Of a DNA stretch of 64,000 nt, positions 17,741 through 25,550 are shown one piece after another. The stretch is taken from contig JBDOIT010000001.1 of NCBI GenBank assembly GCA_047404135.1, positions 22,929-86,928 on the forward strand, written 5' to 3'. Numbering within the stretch: position 1 is the first letter of the stretch; each line of letters starts with the position of its first letter. The notes beneath the pieces are model-generated. The model was given only the letters and a program-made list of their open reading frames with translations, had not been told where the DNA came from and did no database searches. This DNA is from JAHZKS01 sp047404135. Its GTDB lineage: Bacteria; Pseudomonadota; Alphaproteobacteria; Rickettsiales; JABSSG01. The position numbers and the translations under genes are program-made.

Positions 17741-18223
17741 ATGTCTATTACGAAGTCAAAGAAATACTTTGGAGAAAAGCCACTTGAAGGTCCGACTCCT
17801 TTTGGCTCTAAATATAACGGCAAGAAAAAAGCAGAAGAATCCAGCAGGCCTGATAACAGGGGGGCTAATAGGAATAAAATCTATCCATCTCCCGAAGAGC
17901 TAGCTGAGTATGAAAGTATATGCAAAGGTTCTGCTTCGCAGATTATTGAGCTTTTAAACAAAGATCAAGCCCATCGTCAGAATCTATATGTTAAAAAGCA
18001 TAAATCCAGAACTTTATCCGAGAGAATAAAGACGTCTTTGGGAGCGATCTGTATTTTAGGCAATATATGCGCTGTAGTTTATCTAGCCATAGAAGGTCAT
18101 TATGCTCCTTCTTCTATAGTTGCTATTGCCTTGCTTCTTTCTGTAAAGTTATTTTATACAAATAAGCCTTCTTATAAGAAAACGAATACTGAGAAGAATA
18201 GATTTAGACAAAAGAAAACCTGA
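17741..18223 (+). CDS. Hypothetical small membrane protein
   Basis: A 160-residue protein: a basic, polar first 90 residues (including a KYFGEK start and SPEELAEYESI helix), then two hydrophobic segments (near 103-120 and 125-140, GAICILGNICAVVYLA and SIVAIALLLSVKLF), and a Lys-rich tail. This predicts a hairpin in the inner membrane with both ends in the cytosol. AGGAAGG is immediately before the ATG, which is closer than usual. It follows the 1116-residue membrane protein in the same direction. No family is recognised. Confidence 0.6.
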   Translation: MSITKSKKYFGEKPLEGPTPFGSKYNGKKKAEESSRPDNRGANRNKIYPSPEELAEYESICKGSASQIIELLNKDQAHRQNLYVKKHKSRTLSERIKTSLGAICILGNICAVVYLAIEGHYAPSSIVAIALLLSVKLFYTNKPSYKKTNTEKNRFRQKKT

Positions 18224-18718
18224 TACTTATTACATTAATCTACTAGTTCTAATGCGCACCCTACAGGTGGTATATCTTTCTATGCGTTGTATTGTTTGCC
18301 ACCCGTGTAAGTCCTTGGCCTATTGAAGTATTGCCTTTTGCTTTAGAGTAGAATCGTGATATACAAAATTCGGAATGTTATAAATTTCATGAGCAGTGGG
18401 CGTAACTTAATTAAAAAACAACAAAGAAACAAGTTAAATCTTACTATAAGATATCTTGCGATTTTTCTAGGAGAGGGTTCAACGCTATTTATAGGTACTT
18501 TAAACGCATCAGTGAGGCCGGGATTGCATATTCTTTTTTGGATTTATACGCCAGAGTAAAATATTTTAATTTAAGATGTTACGCCATATTGATGATTTAA
18601 ATATGATAACGCAGACCATGTGTGCAGAAGATGACAGGGGAAATATTTGTTGTAATAAGTAGCTTTTACTTCTGCCAAAGAGCTGCAAATAAGATGCTTT
18701 CTGTTAGAGTGAAGTGAG
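18224..18718. other. Intergenic stretch with one doubtful ORF
   Basis: 495 bp between the small membrane protein and the AEC transporter. The only frame of note is a GTG-started 67-codon frame at 18356-18559 encoding a basic peptide with a hydrophobic middle; it has no ribosome site and no recognised motif. No RNA gene or clear repeat is visible. Confidence 0.35.
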
Positions 18719-19645
18719 CTATAGCACTACAAATTTAATCACTAGCGGTATATAAACAAACCCCGTTACGGTTGTGATTATTAGGGCGCTAGTAATTTTC
18801 TCTGGTTTGTTTTTTAAGATAGTTGCGATAACCAGGGAGTTTACTCCCATGGGTATAAAGGCCACAACCATCCATAATTGATGTATTTTACCTGTGTATA
18901 TATGCAATATATTTTGGTCAATTAATACTAGAGCATATGTGAGCAAGGGCCATATAATAAAACGTGATAAGATACACATTCCTAGCAATTTAAAGTCAAT
19001 TTCTAGCTTTTTTATATTAGACACAGAAAGTCCCACAACCATCATGCCTAATATTGAATACATGACAGAGATATTTTTTGTGAACACACCGATGGATTCT
19101 GGTATTTTTACTTGCATCTTGCTAACAAGGACTGCAAGTATAAAGGAGTAAATAGAAGGTAATTTTAGAAGCTTGATTAAGCTTTCATATGGACTATATC
19201 TACCAGCAGCAGACATATAGAAACCAAGGGTGTTTTCATAGAATGCCATACCTACAACCATTAGGAAAAATATCACAAGCAATTCTTCTCCAAAAAATAC
19301 ATATATGATAGGGAGCATCATGTATCCTAAATTGCCTGTTCCAGCAGAAAAGGCCAGAAGGTTTTCTGTTCCATCATCCCATATTTTTCTGCCTATATAG
19401 AAGAAGAGCAAACACATTATGCAGCAAAGGAGAAAGAAGCATATAGGTATAGCAAGAAGTTTCCCACTTAATTCTACTACGGAAATATTATGAAATATTA
19501 CTACGGGGTTTACTATATAGAAAAGCATTTGTGTAATGCTTTGTTGTTGAATCTTTAGTACTCGACCAGAAATAAACCCCATTATTATATATATATATAG
19601 GGGAGTTGCGGTCTGACTCACTAAGTAGAATAAATTTTTATCCAT
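18719..19645 (-). CDS. AEC-family transporter
   Basis: A 308-residue inner-membrane protein with about ten hydrophobic segments in two five-helix halves, as in the auxin efflux carrier family (PF03547). The N-terminal region near residues 15-55 (ATPLYIYIIMGFISGR then LFYIVNPVVIFHNIS) matches the family pattern of a conserved NP in the crossover helix. Bacterial members move small carboxylates such as malate or malonate; the substrate here is unknown. It is downstream of rpsU on the same strand but separated from it by a terminator, so it is probably transcribed on its own. Confidence 0.85.
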   Translation of the reverse strand: MDKNLFYLVSQTATPLYIYIIMGFISGRVLKIQQQSITQMLFYIVNPVVIFHNISVVELSGKLLAIPICFFLLCCIMCLLFFYIGRKIWDDGTENLLAFSAGTGNLGYMMLPIIYVFFGEELLVIFFLMVVGMAFYENTLGFYMSAAGRYSPYESLIKLLKLPSIYSFILAVLVSKMQVKIPESIGVFTKNISVMYSILGMMVVGLSVSNIKKLEIDFKLLGMCILSRFIIWPLLTYALVLIDQNILHIYTGKIHQLWMVVAFIPMGVNSLVIATILKNKPEKITSALIITTVTGFVYIPLVIKFVVL

Positions 19646-19654
19646 CTTTTCACT

Positions 19655-19699
19655 AAAAAAGCCCGAGTATTAATAATAACACGGGCTTTAGAATTTTTC
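19655..19699 (-). terminator. Terminator of rpsU
   Basis: On the minus strand AAAGCCCGTGT pairs with ACTCGGGCTTT (one mismatch) across a short AT loop, followed by six T. It lies 22 bp after the rpsU stop at 19721 and just before the AEC transporter start. Confidence 0.85.
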
Positions 19700-19720
19700 A
19701 AATTAACCTGAGACTAAATA

Positions 19721-19921
19721 TTAATCTTCTTGGTATCTTTTACGATTCACTTTACGTCTTCTTCTGAAAGACTCGTCACTCTTTCTCTGTTTTTCTTCAG
19801 AGGAAGTTTCGTGGTAGCGCTTTAGTTTTATGACTCTAAAGACACCTTCACGTTGTAACTTTCTCTTAAGATTTTTTAGAGCTTGTTCTACGTTACTTGA
19901 AACGACGTTTACCTGTACCAG
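19721..19921 (-). CDS. rpsU: 30S ribosomal protein bS21, apparent CTG start
   Basis: bS21 is a small basic protein of the 30S platform near the anti-Shine-Dalgarno. The 66-residue product aligns with the family from VQVNVVSSNVEQALKNLKRKLQREGVF on, with an Arg-rich tail. No ATG, GTG or TTG stands at the family start. A CTG at 19919-19921 falls exactly there and has a strong AAAAGGGG ribosome site 8 bp upstream. The nearest standard codon, a TTG at 19942, lies upstream of that ribosome site and would add seven residues. A CTG start is therefore the best reading. The gene is divergent from a COQ9-family gene, as is typical in alphaproteobacteria. Confidence 0.92.
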   Translation of the reverse strand: MVQVNVVSSNVEQALKNLKRKLQREGVFRVIKLKRYHETSSEEKQRKSDESFRRRRKVNRKRYQED

Positions 19922-20027
19922 TGTAATTACCCCTTTTAGCAATTAAAGTTATTAAAAATATATACTTGAATTAAGTGAGACAAATATATACTGTTTTATT
20001 AGAAAATCAAACATTTTTATGTAAAAA

Positions 20028-20651
20028 ATGACTAAAAAAAAACTAGAGCAAGAATTCTTGAATTCTGTAAGAGAAGAAGCGGCATTTCTGGGCTTCTCAG
20101 ATGAGATGTTATTTGCAGTTGAGGAGAAAATGAACCTCAAGAAGAATTACCACATATTACTATTTCCCGGAGGTATAAAGGAGTTAATATCATTGCTAGA
20201 AGCGGATCTAGATAAAGATATGTCAGAACAAATCTCAAGAATGTGTGCAAAAAGTGAGCTTAGGGTAAGAGATAAAATCAAAGAGTCTATCAAGATTCGC
20301 TTTAAAGGCAATAAAGACATACTCTCTCAGCTGAATAAATATTACTTTAATTTAAACAATTTTACTTTTGCTTATAAAAATTTCTGGAGGACAGTAGATC
20401 AAATATGGTACATCTCAGGAGACCAATCTACTGATTTCAATCATTATAGCAAGAGGGGGTTGTTATTTTGTGTATATAAAGCTACATTCCTGCACTATGT
20501 TAATTCAGAAAATGATGAATTAACGTGGGATTTTCTAGATAAACGCATAGAAAATGTATTAAAAATTGGCAAAATAAAAAAATTTCCCAAAGAGACGATT
20601 CAAAAGATAAAGGAGAAGATTCCTTTTATAAGGTTAATAAATAGGAAATAA
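20028..20651 (+). CDS. coq9: COQ9-family protein (rpsU-divergently transcribed)
   Basis: COQ9 is a lipid-binding helper of ubiquinone synthesis; bacterial members are known as the rpsU-divergently transcribed family. The 207-residue protein is all-helical, with the C-terminal region FWRTVDQIWYISGDQSTDFNHYSKR (read in pieces: FWRTVDQIW, then GDQSTDFNHYSKR near residues 117-145) that is the family's conserved core. It is divergent from rpsU, and its stop codon overlaps the ileS start (TAATG), so it is coupled to ileS. Assignment rests on both the motif and this diagnostic context. Confidence 0.88.
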   Translation: MTKKKLEQEFLNSVREEAAFLGFSDEMLFAVEEKMNLKKNYHILLFPGGIKELISLLEADLDKDMSEQISRMCAKSELRVRDKIKESIKIRFKGNKDILSQLNKYYFNLNNFTFAYKNFWRTVDQIWYISGDQSTDFNHYSKRGLLFCVYKATFLHYVNSENDELTWDFLDKRIENVLKIGKIKKFPKETIQKIKEKIPFIRLINRK

Positions 20652-23600
20652 TGAGCAAAAAATACTATCCTGATGTAGATTCAAATCCTGATTTTTCGAA
20701 GATCACTAAAAAGACATTAGATTTTTGGAAGAAAGAATCTGTGTTTCAAAGATCTATAGATAACCGCCCTAAAGAAAAAGATGGCAAAGATAACGAATTT
20801 ATGTTCTTTGATGGGCCTCCATTCGCAAATGGTTTGCCGCATTTTGGTCATATTTTAACTGGCTTTGTAAAGGATATTATTGCGCGTTATCAAACTATAA
20901 AAGGCAAAAGGGTTGAAAGAAAATTTGGTTGGGACTGCCATGGTCTACCCGCAGAAATGGCTACTGAAAAAGAGATAGGCGTTGCGGGTCGCAAACAAAT
21001 TGAAGATTACGGAGTTGCTAAGTTCAATGACGTATGTAAGAAGTCAGTTTTGAAATATACATCGGAATGGGAAGATTATGTAACAAAACAGGCAAGATGG
21101 GTAGATTTTGAGAATTCATATAAAACTATGGATCTACCTTATATGGAGTCTTCTATATGGGCATTCAAGAAGCTATATGAGAAAGGCTTGGTATATGAAT
21201 CAAAGAGAGTGATGCCATATTCATGGGCATGTCAAACTCCCTTGTCCAATTTTGAAACAAGAATGGATGATTCTTATAGGCAAAGAGCAGATAAGGCAGT
21301 TACAGTAAAATTTAAATTGGCTAATGCACCAAAGGGATTGGATGCAGGTAAATACTATTTACTAGCATGGACAACAACTCCATGGACTCTTCCTTCAAAC
21401 CTTGCGTTAGCAGTAGGAGAAGACCTAAGTTATTCTGCGATTCCTATTGGAGATAAGGAGTATGTTATATTATCTGTAGGGGCTTTATCAAAATATAAGA
21501 AGACATTGAAGCTAGATAATGATTTGTCAAAATACAGAACTATCGCAGGAAGCGAGTTAGTGGGATTAAAATATGAGCCGTTATTTGACTACTTTAAAGA
21601 TCACAAGAATGCCTTTCAGGTAATGTCTGCTGCTTTTGTAGAAGATGGAGAAGGTACAAGCATTGTTCATATTGCTCCAGGTTTTGGTGAGGATGATCAG
21701 ATGTTATGTTCTGAGCATGGACTCGATCTTGTTTGTCCTGTGGATGAAGCTGGAAAATTTACTGATGAAGTTCACGATTTCTTCGGAATGCAGGTATTCG
21801 ATGCAAATGAACCAATTATTATGAAGTTGAAAGAGGAGGGGAGGTGGCTGTTTACAGAACAATATCTGCATAACTATCCTCATTGTTGGCGCACAGATAC
21901 TCCTTTGATTTATAAGGCGGTTTCTTCTTGGTATGTAAGAGTTACAGATATAAAGGAAGATTTGATTAAGAATAACCAAAAAATCAACTGGATACCAGGT
22001 CATATAAAGCAGGGGCTATTTGGTAAATGGTTAGAAAATGTACGTGATTGGTCAATCAGTAGAAATAGATTCTGGGGTACTCCTATACCTATTTGGAGGT
22101 CTGACAACCCAAAATATCCTAGGATAGATGTGTATGGTTCTTTGGAGGAGCTTGAAGTGGATTTTGGCGTTAAGCTTGATGATTTACACAAGCCTTATAT
22201 AGACCATCTAACCAGAGTGAATCCAGATGATCCTACGGGTAAATCTGTGATGAGGCGTGTGTCAGATGTATTTGACTGTTGGTTTGATTCTGGTTCTATG
22301 CCTTATGCGCAACTTCACTACCCATTTGAAAATAAAGAAAAATTTGAGCGCCATACATCTGCGGATTTTATTGTTGAGTATACTGCTCAGACTAGAGGTT
22401 GGTTCTATACGCTGATGGTGTTATCTACTGCATTGTTTGACAAACCAGCCTTCTTAAACTGCATTTGTCATGGTGTTATACTTGATGACAAAGGCAAAAA
22501 GCTATCCAAGCGTTTACAGAATTATACGGATCCTAAAGATATTTTTGAAAAATATGGATCTGATGCTTTAAGATTTATGATGTCTTCTTCATCTGTGATG
22601 AGGGGGCAGGAGCTTCTTATAGATAAGGAGTGTAAGGCTATTACAGAAGTAACTCGCTTAGTGCTGAATCCTATCTGGAATTCATACAACTTCTTTACCC
22701 TATATGCAAATTCAGACTCTATAGAAGCTAAATTAATCAAAAACAGCACTAATTTGAATGATAAGTATATTTTATCTAAATTGAAAAACACTTTGAAGAC
22801 CATTGATGAGTCGCTGGGTGCTTACAATTTGCCTTCTGCATGCGATGCTGTGACTGACCTATTTGAGATTCTAAATAATTGGTATATCAGAAGGAATAGG
22901 GCTAGATTCTGGAAAAAAGAGAAGGATCAAGATAAGCAAGAGGCTTATGATACAATCTATACTGTGCTCTACAATATGGTAATTGCTGCATCTCCTTTGC
23001 TTCCTATAATCACAGAAGAGATATTCCTGGGTCTATCCGGTAATAAAGCTAGTGTCCATCTATGCAATTACCCTAGTTATGAAAATCTTCTAGAAGATAA
23101 GGATCTTGTCTCTGAAACGGATAAAATAAGAGAAATATGCACAGCGGCGTTAAGCATTAGAAATGCTTGCAACGTAAGGATACGCCAACCTTTGCGTTGT
23201 GTAACGCTTGTGGGCACAAACTTAAGCCAGTTGGTTAAGTATTTTGAGCTCATAAAAGATGAGGTGAATGTAAAAGATGTTAAGATTGTAAATGATGTAG
23301 AAAAATATGCTAAATATAATCTAAAAATTCACTTTAAGGAGTTAAGTAAAAGGCTTGCTCGCAAAATGAAAGGAATTATCGCTGCTTCTAAGACGGGTGA
23401 TTGGGAACTTGTGGATGGTATGATACATATCTGTGGAGAGATTTTAGAAAAAACAGAGTTTGAGCTAACCCTTACTTCAATCAATGAGAAGCCAAGTGTC
23501 TCACTAAACTCAGGGGATGTACTTGTTATGTTGGATATTGAGGTTACATCAAGGTTAGAGCTAGAAGGAATAGCTCGAGATTTTGTGAGGATTATACAGC

Positions 23601-23824
23601 AGGCACGTAAAACGGCGGATTTTAATATCTCTGATACGATTTCGGTGAGCATTGAAGCTTCCGGAAAGGTGAGGGTTGCTATAGAAGAATTTGAAGAATA
23701 TATTAAAGACCAGACTCTTGCAGAGAGGATAGTCTATAATTTAGAAAAAAAAGATTCAGTTCTTGAGAAAACTCATGAGATTGCTGGACAAGAGATTAAA
23801 ATGAGTTTGAATCGTGAGGAATAA
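20651..23824 (+). CDS. ileS: Isoleucyl-tRNA synthetase (eukaryote-like type)
   Basis: Charges tRNA-Ile with isoleucine and edits valine. The 1057-residue class I synthetase has the HIGH-like motif PHFGH (63-67), GWDCHGLPAE, the editing-domain region with TTPWTLPSN, and the KMSKS-like motif KLSKR (617-621), then an anticodon-binding domain. Length and the segment FDCWFDSGSMPYAQ point to the eukaryote-like type, which in other bacteria is insensitive to mupirocin; that property is inferred here. Translation is coupled to coq9 upstream and gpsA overlaps its last 11 bp. Confidence 0.97.
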   Translation: MSKKYYPDVDSNPDFSKITKKTLDFWKKESVFQRSIDNRPKEKDGKDNEFMFFDGPPFANGLPHFGHILTGFVKDIIARYQTIKGKRVERKFGWDCHGLPAEMATEKEIGVAGRKQIEDYGVAKFNDVCKKSVLKYTSEWEDYVTKQARWVDFENSYKTMDLPYMESSIWAFKKLYEKGLVYESKRVMPYSWACQTPLSNFETRMDDSYRQRADKAVTVKFKLANAPKGLDAGKYYLLAWTTTPWTLPSNLALAVGEDLSYSAIPIGDKEYVILSVGALSKYKKTLKLDNDLSKYRTIAGSELVGLKYEPLFDYFKDHKNAFQVMSAAFVEDGEGTSIVHIAPGFGEDDQMLCSEHGLDLVCPVDEAGKFTDEVHDFFGMQVFDANEPIIMKLKEEGRWLFTEQYLHNYPHCWRTDTPLIYKAVSSWYVRVTDIKEDLIKNNQKINWIPGHIKQGLFGKWLENVRDWSISRNRFWGTPIPIWRSDNPKYPRIDVYGSLEELEVDFGVKLDDLHKPYIDHLTRVNPDDPTGKSVMRRVSDVFDCWFDSGSMPYAQLHYPFENKEKFERHTSADFIVEYTAQTRGWFYTLMVLSTALFDKPAFLNCICHGVILDDKGKKLSKRLQNYTDPKDIFEKYGSDALRFMMSSSSVMRGQELLIDKECKAITEVTRLVLNPIWNSYNFFTLYANSDSIEAKLIKNSTNLNDKYILSKLKNTLKTIDESLGAYNLPSACDAVTDLFEILNNWYIRRNRARFWKKEKDQDKQEAYDTIYTVLYNMVIAASPLLPIITEEIFLGLSGNKASVHLCNYPSYENLLEDKDLVSETDKIREICTAALSIRNACNVRIRQPLRCVTLVGTNLSQLVKYFELIKDEVNVKDVKIVNDVEKYAKYNLKIHFKELSKRLARKMKGIIAASKTGDWELVDGMIHICGEILEKTEFELTLTSINEKPSVSLNSGDVLVMLDIEVTSRLELEGIARDFVRIIQQARKTADFNISDTISVSIEASGKVRVAIEEFEEYIKDQTLAERIVYNLEKKDSVLEKTHEIAGQEIKMSLNREE

Positions 23825-24749
23825 AAGAATAGCAGTAATAGGAGGTGGGCCATGGGGAGATGCCCTGGCTAGTGTGTTTGCCAGGTATTCTATTGATATT
23901 ATTCAATTTTCAAGAGACGTCAACAAGAAGCCTATTGCTGTAAATATTAAAGTCACTAATGATTTTTCTGATTTAAAATGCCGAGACTACATATTAATGG
24001 TGGTTCCAGCTCAGAACACAAGGGATTGCTGCGCTGAACTTAAAAAGCGCATTGGGAGTAAATTCTCTCTGATTATATGCTCCAAGGGGATTGAGGTAGA
24101 GACAGGAAAGCTATTAAGTGAGGTGGCTTCTGAATATTTTCCAAAAGAATCAGTTTCTATTTTATCGGGGCCAAATTTTGCAAAGGAAATCATTGATCAA
24201 AAGTCAGCAATGTCATCTATTGCTTCTTATAACACAGAGATTGCTGATCAGATTACCAGTGATCTGGATAATAAAATATTAAATCTATACCCTACAGATA
24301 AAATAGTGGCTGTTCAGATTTTTGGTGCATTAAAAAATGTTTTGGCAATTTTATGTGGATTTGCAAGGGGGCTTTCTTTTGGTGAAAACGAAATGTCTGC
24401 TTTGATTGTGAAGGGTGTTGGAGAAATAGGGGGGATGGCAAGGGAGAGAGGTAATGTTGCGCCATCCCTTCTCTCTCCTGGGTGTATAGGAGATGTGATA
24501 TTGACGTGTACAAGTAAAACTTCCCGTAATACTAGATATGGTATGAGCTTGGCCAATAAAACTCTCAAAAAACAATCGGGCGACGGTACAGCACAGATCA
24601 ATATTGAGGGAGTAAAAACCATTATGGCATTGTCAAATCTAGATCTAGGCAACTATCCATTGCTTAATTTTGCAGTAGAGCTGCTAAGTAAAAAACACTC
24701 AAAAACCTCTTCTGTAGAAAGAAAATTTAGAAATTTACTATTTAGTTAG
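23814..24749 (+). CDS. gpsA: Glycerol-3-phosphate dehydrogenase [NAD(P)+]
   Basis: Reduces dihydroxyacetone phosphate to sn-glycerol-3-phosphate for phospholipid synthesis. The 311-residue protein begins with GTG, overlapping ileS by 11 bp. It has the dinucleotide motif GGGPWGDAL (10-18), the GPNFAKEI segment, the catalytic Lys in GALKNVLAI, and the conserved GENEMSALIVKGVGEI helix. Length is slightly short of the 330 typical of the family but no domain is missing. It is third in coq9-ileS-gpsA. Confidence 0.95.
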   Translation: MRNKRIAVIGGGPWGDALASVFARYSIDIIQFSRDVNKKPIAVNIKVTNDFSDLKCRDYILMVVPAQNTRDCCAELKKRIGSKFSLIICSKGIEVETGKLLSEVASEYFPKESVSILSGPNFAKEIIDQKSAMSSIASYNTEIADQITSDLDNKILNLYPTDKIVAVQIFGALKNVLAILCGFARGLSFGENEMSALIVKGVGEIGGMARERGNVAPSLLSPGCIGDVILTCTSKTSRNTRYGMSLANKTLKKQSGDGTAQINIEGVKTIMALSNLDLGNYPLLNFAVELLSKKHSKTSSVERKFRNLLFS

Positions 24750-24822
24750 TATTTTATTAATTTTTTTGTCAGATAATTTTGATTATCGTGTGAAAGTAAG
24801 TATAGGGTTGGTAGTATTAAGT

Positions 24823-25206
24823 ATGGTTAAAAAAACGGTTTTGATAGCGGAAGATAATGAGCTTAACATGAAGTTGTTCAAGGATTTGTTGGAGATGAAA
24901 AACTTCAACACAATATGTATTGAAGATGGTCATCAGGTTTTTGAGGAGGTTGAGCAGAAAAAACCGGATTTAATTTTGATGGATATAAGGCTGAACGATA
25001 TATCTGGTTTGGATATTATCAAAAGAATAAAAAGTATAGACGAATTAAAGCATATACCCATTATTGCTTTGACGGCATATGCAATGAAGTCAGATAAGAA
25101 GAAAATCCTAGACTCTGGATGTGAAAGTTATATGGCTAAGCCTATTTTTATAGATACTTTTTTTAAGGAAATTGAGAAATTTATATCTTTTAGCGTTTCT
25201 TCTTAG
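24823..25206 (+). CDS. divK: Single-domain response regulator, DivK-like
   Basis: A 127-residue receiver domain without output domain. It has the acidic pair E10-D11, the phospho-acceptor D54 in ILMDIRL, T84 and K106 (AKPI). The start IAEDNELNMKLFKDLLE closely follows Caulobacter DivK, a cell-cycle regulator that acts with DivJ and PleC and down-regulates CtrA through DivL-CckA. ATG 24823 is chosen because the longer frame begins at a TTG that would precede the family start by 19 residues. Partner kinases are not in this window. The DivK name is from sequence resemblance; CpdR is less likely. Confidence 0.82.
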   Translation: MVKKTVLIAEDNELNMKLFKDLLEMKNFNTICIEDGHQVFEEVEQKKPDLILMDIRLNDISGLDIIKRIKSIDELKHIPIIALTAYAMKSDKKKILDSGCESYMAKPIFIDTFFKEIEKFISFSVSS

Positions 25207-25550
25207 TGTTTTTACTGAAACTAATTTTTTAAATATTTAATGCTATCTGCATTTTATATGATTATAGATAGTCAAATAGACTATGCAAGTCAGTATTTAA
25301 ACTACGCTTTTACCCAGCCTCAATTCAAGCCACGCACCAGGAAGTTATAGGGTGTATGTATTATCCTGTAGAGTCTTTTTTTAATGTTATTTTGTCTTAA
25401 TCAGATAGATGGCTCTTAATGCCGTGCCTTCAATGACAACGCTAGTTGGTTTGATTCTATAAAAGCCCCGTGAGGGATGAAGTTTTATTGACACTATCGT
25501 CTTTAAGTTCGACAATTATCCTATATGTCAGGTTATATTAAATAATTTAG
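25207..25550. other. Intergenic stretch between divK and virB6
   Basis: 344 bp with no convincing gene, RNA or repeat. It presumably contains the virB6 promoter and the divK terminator, but neither is clear by eye. Confidence 0.4.
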
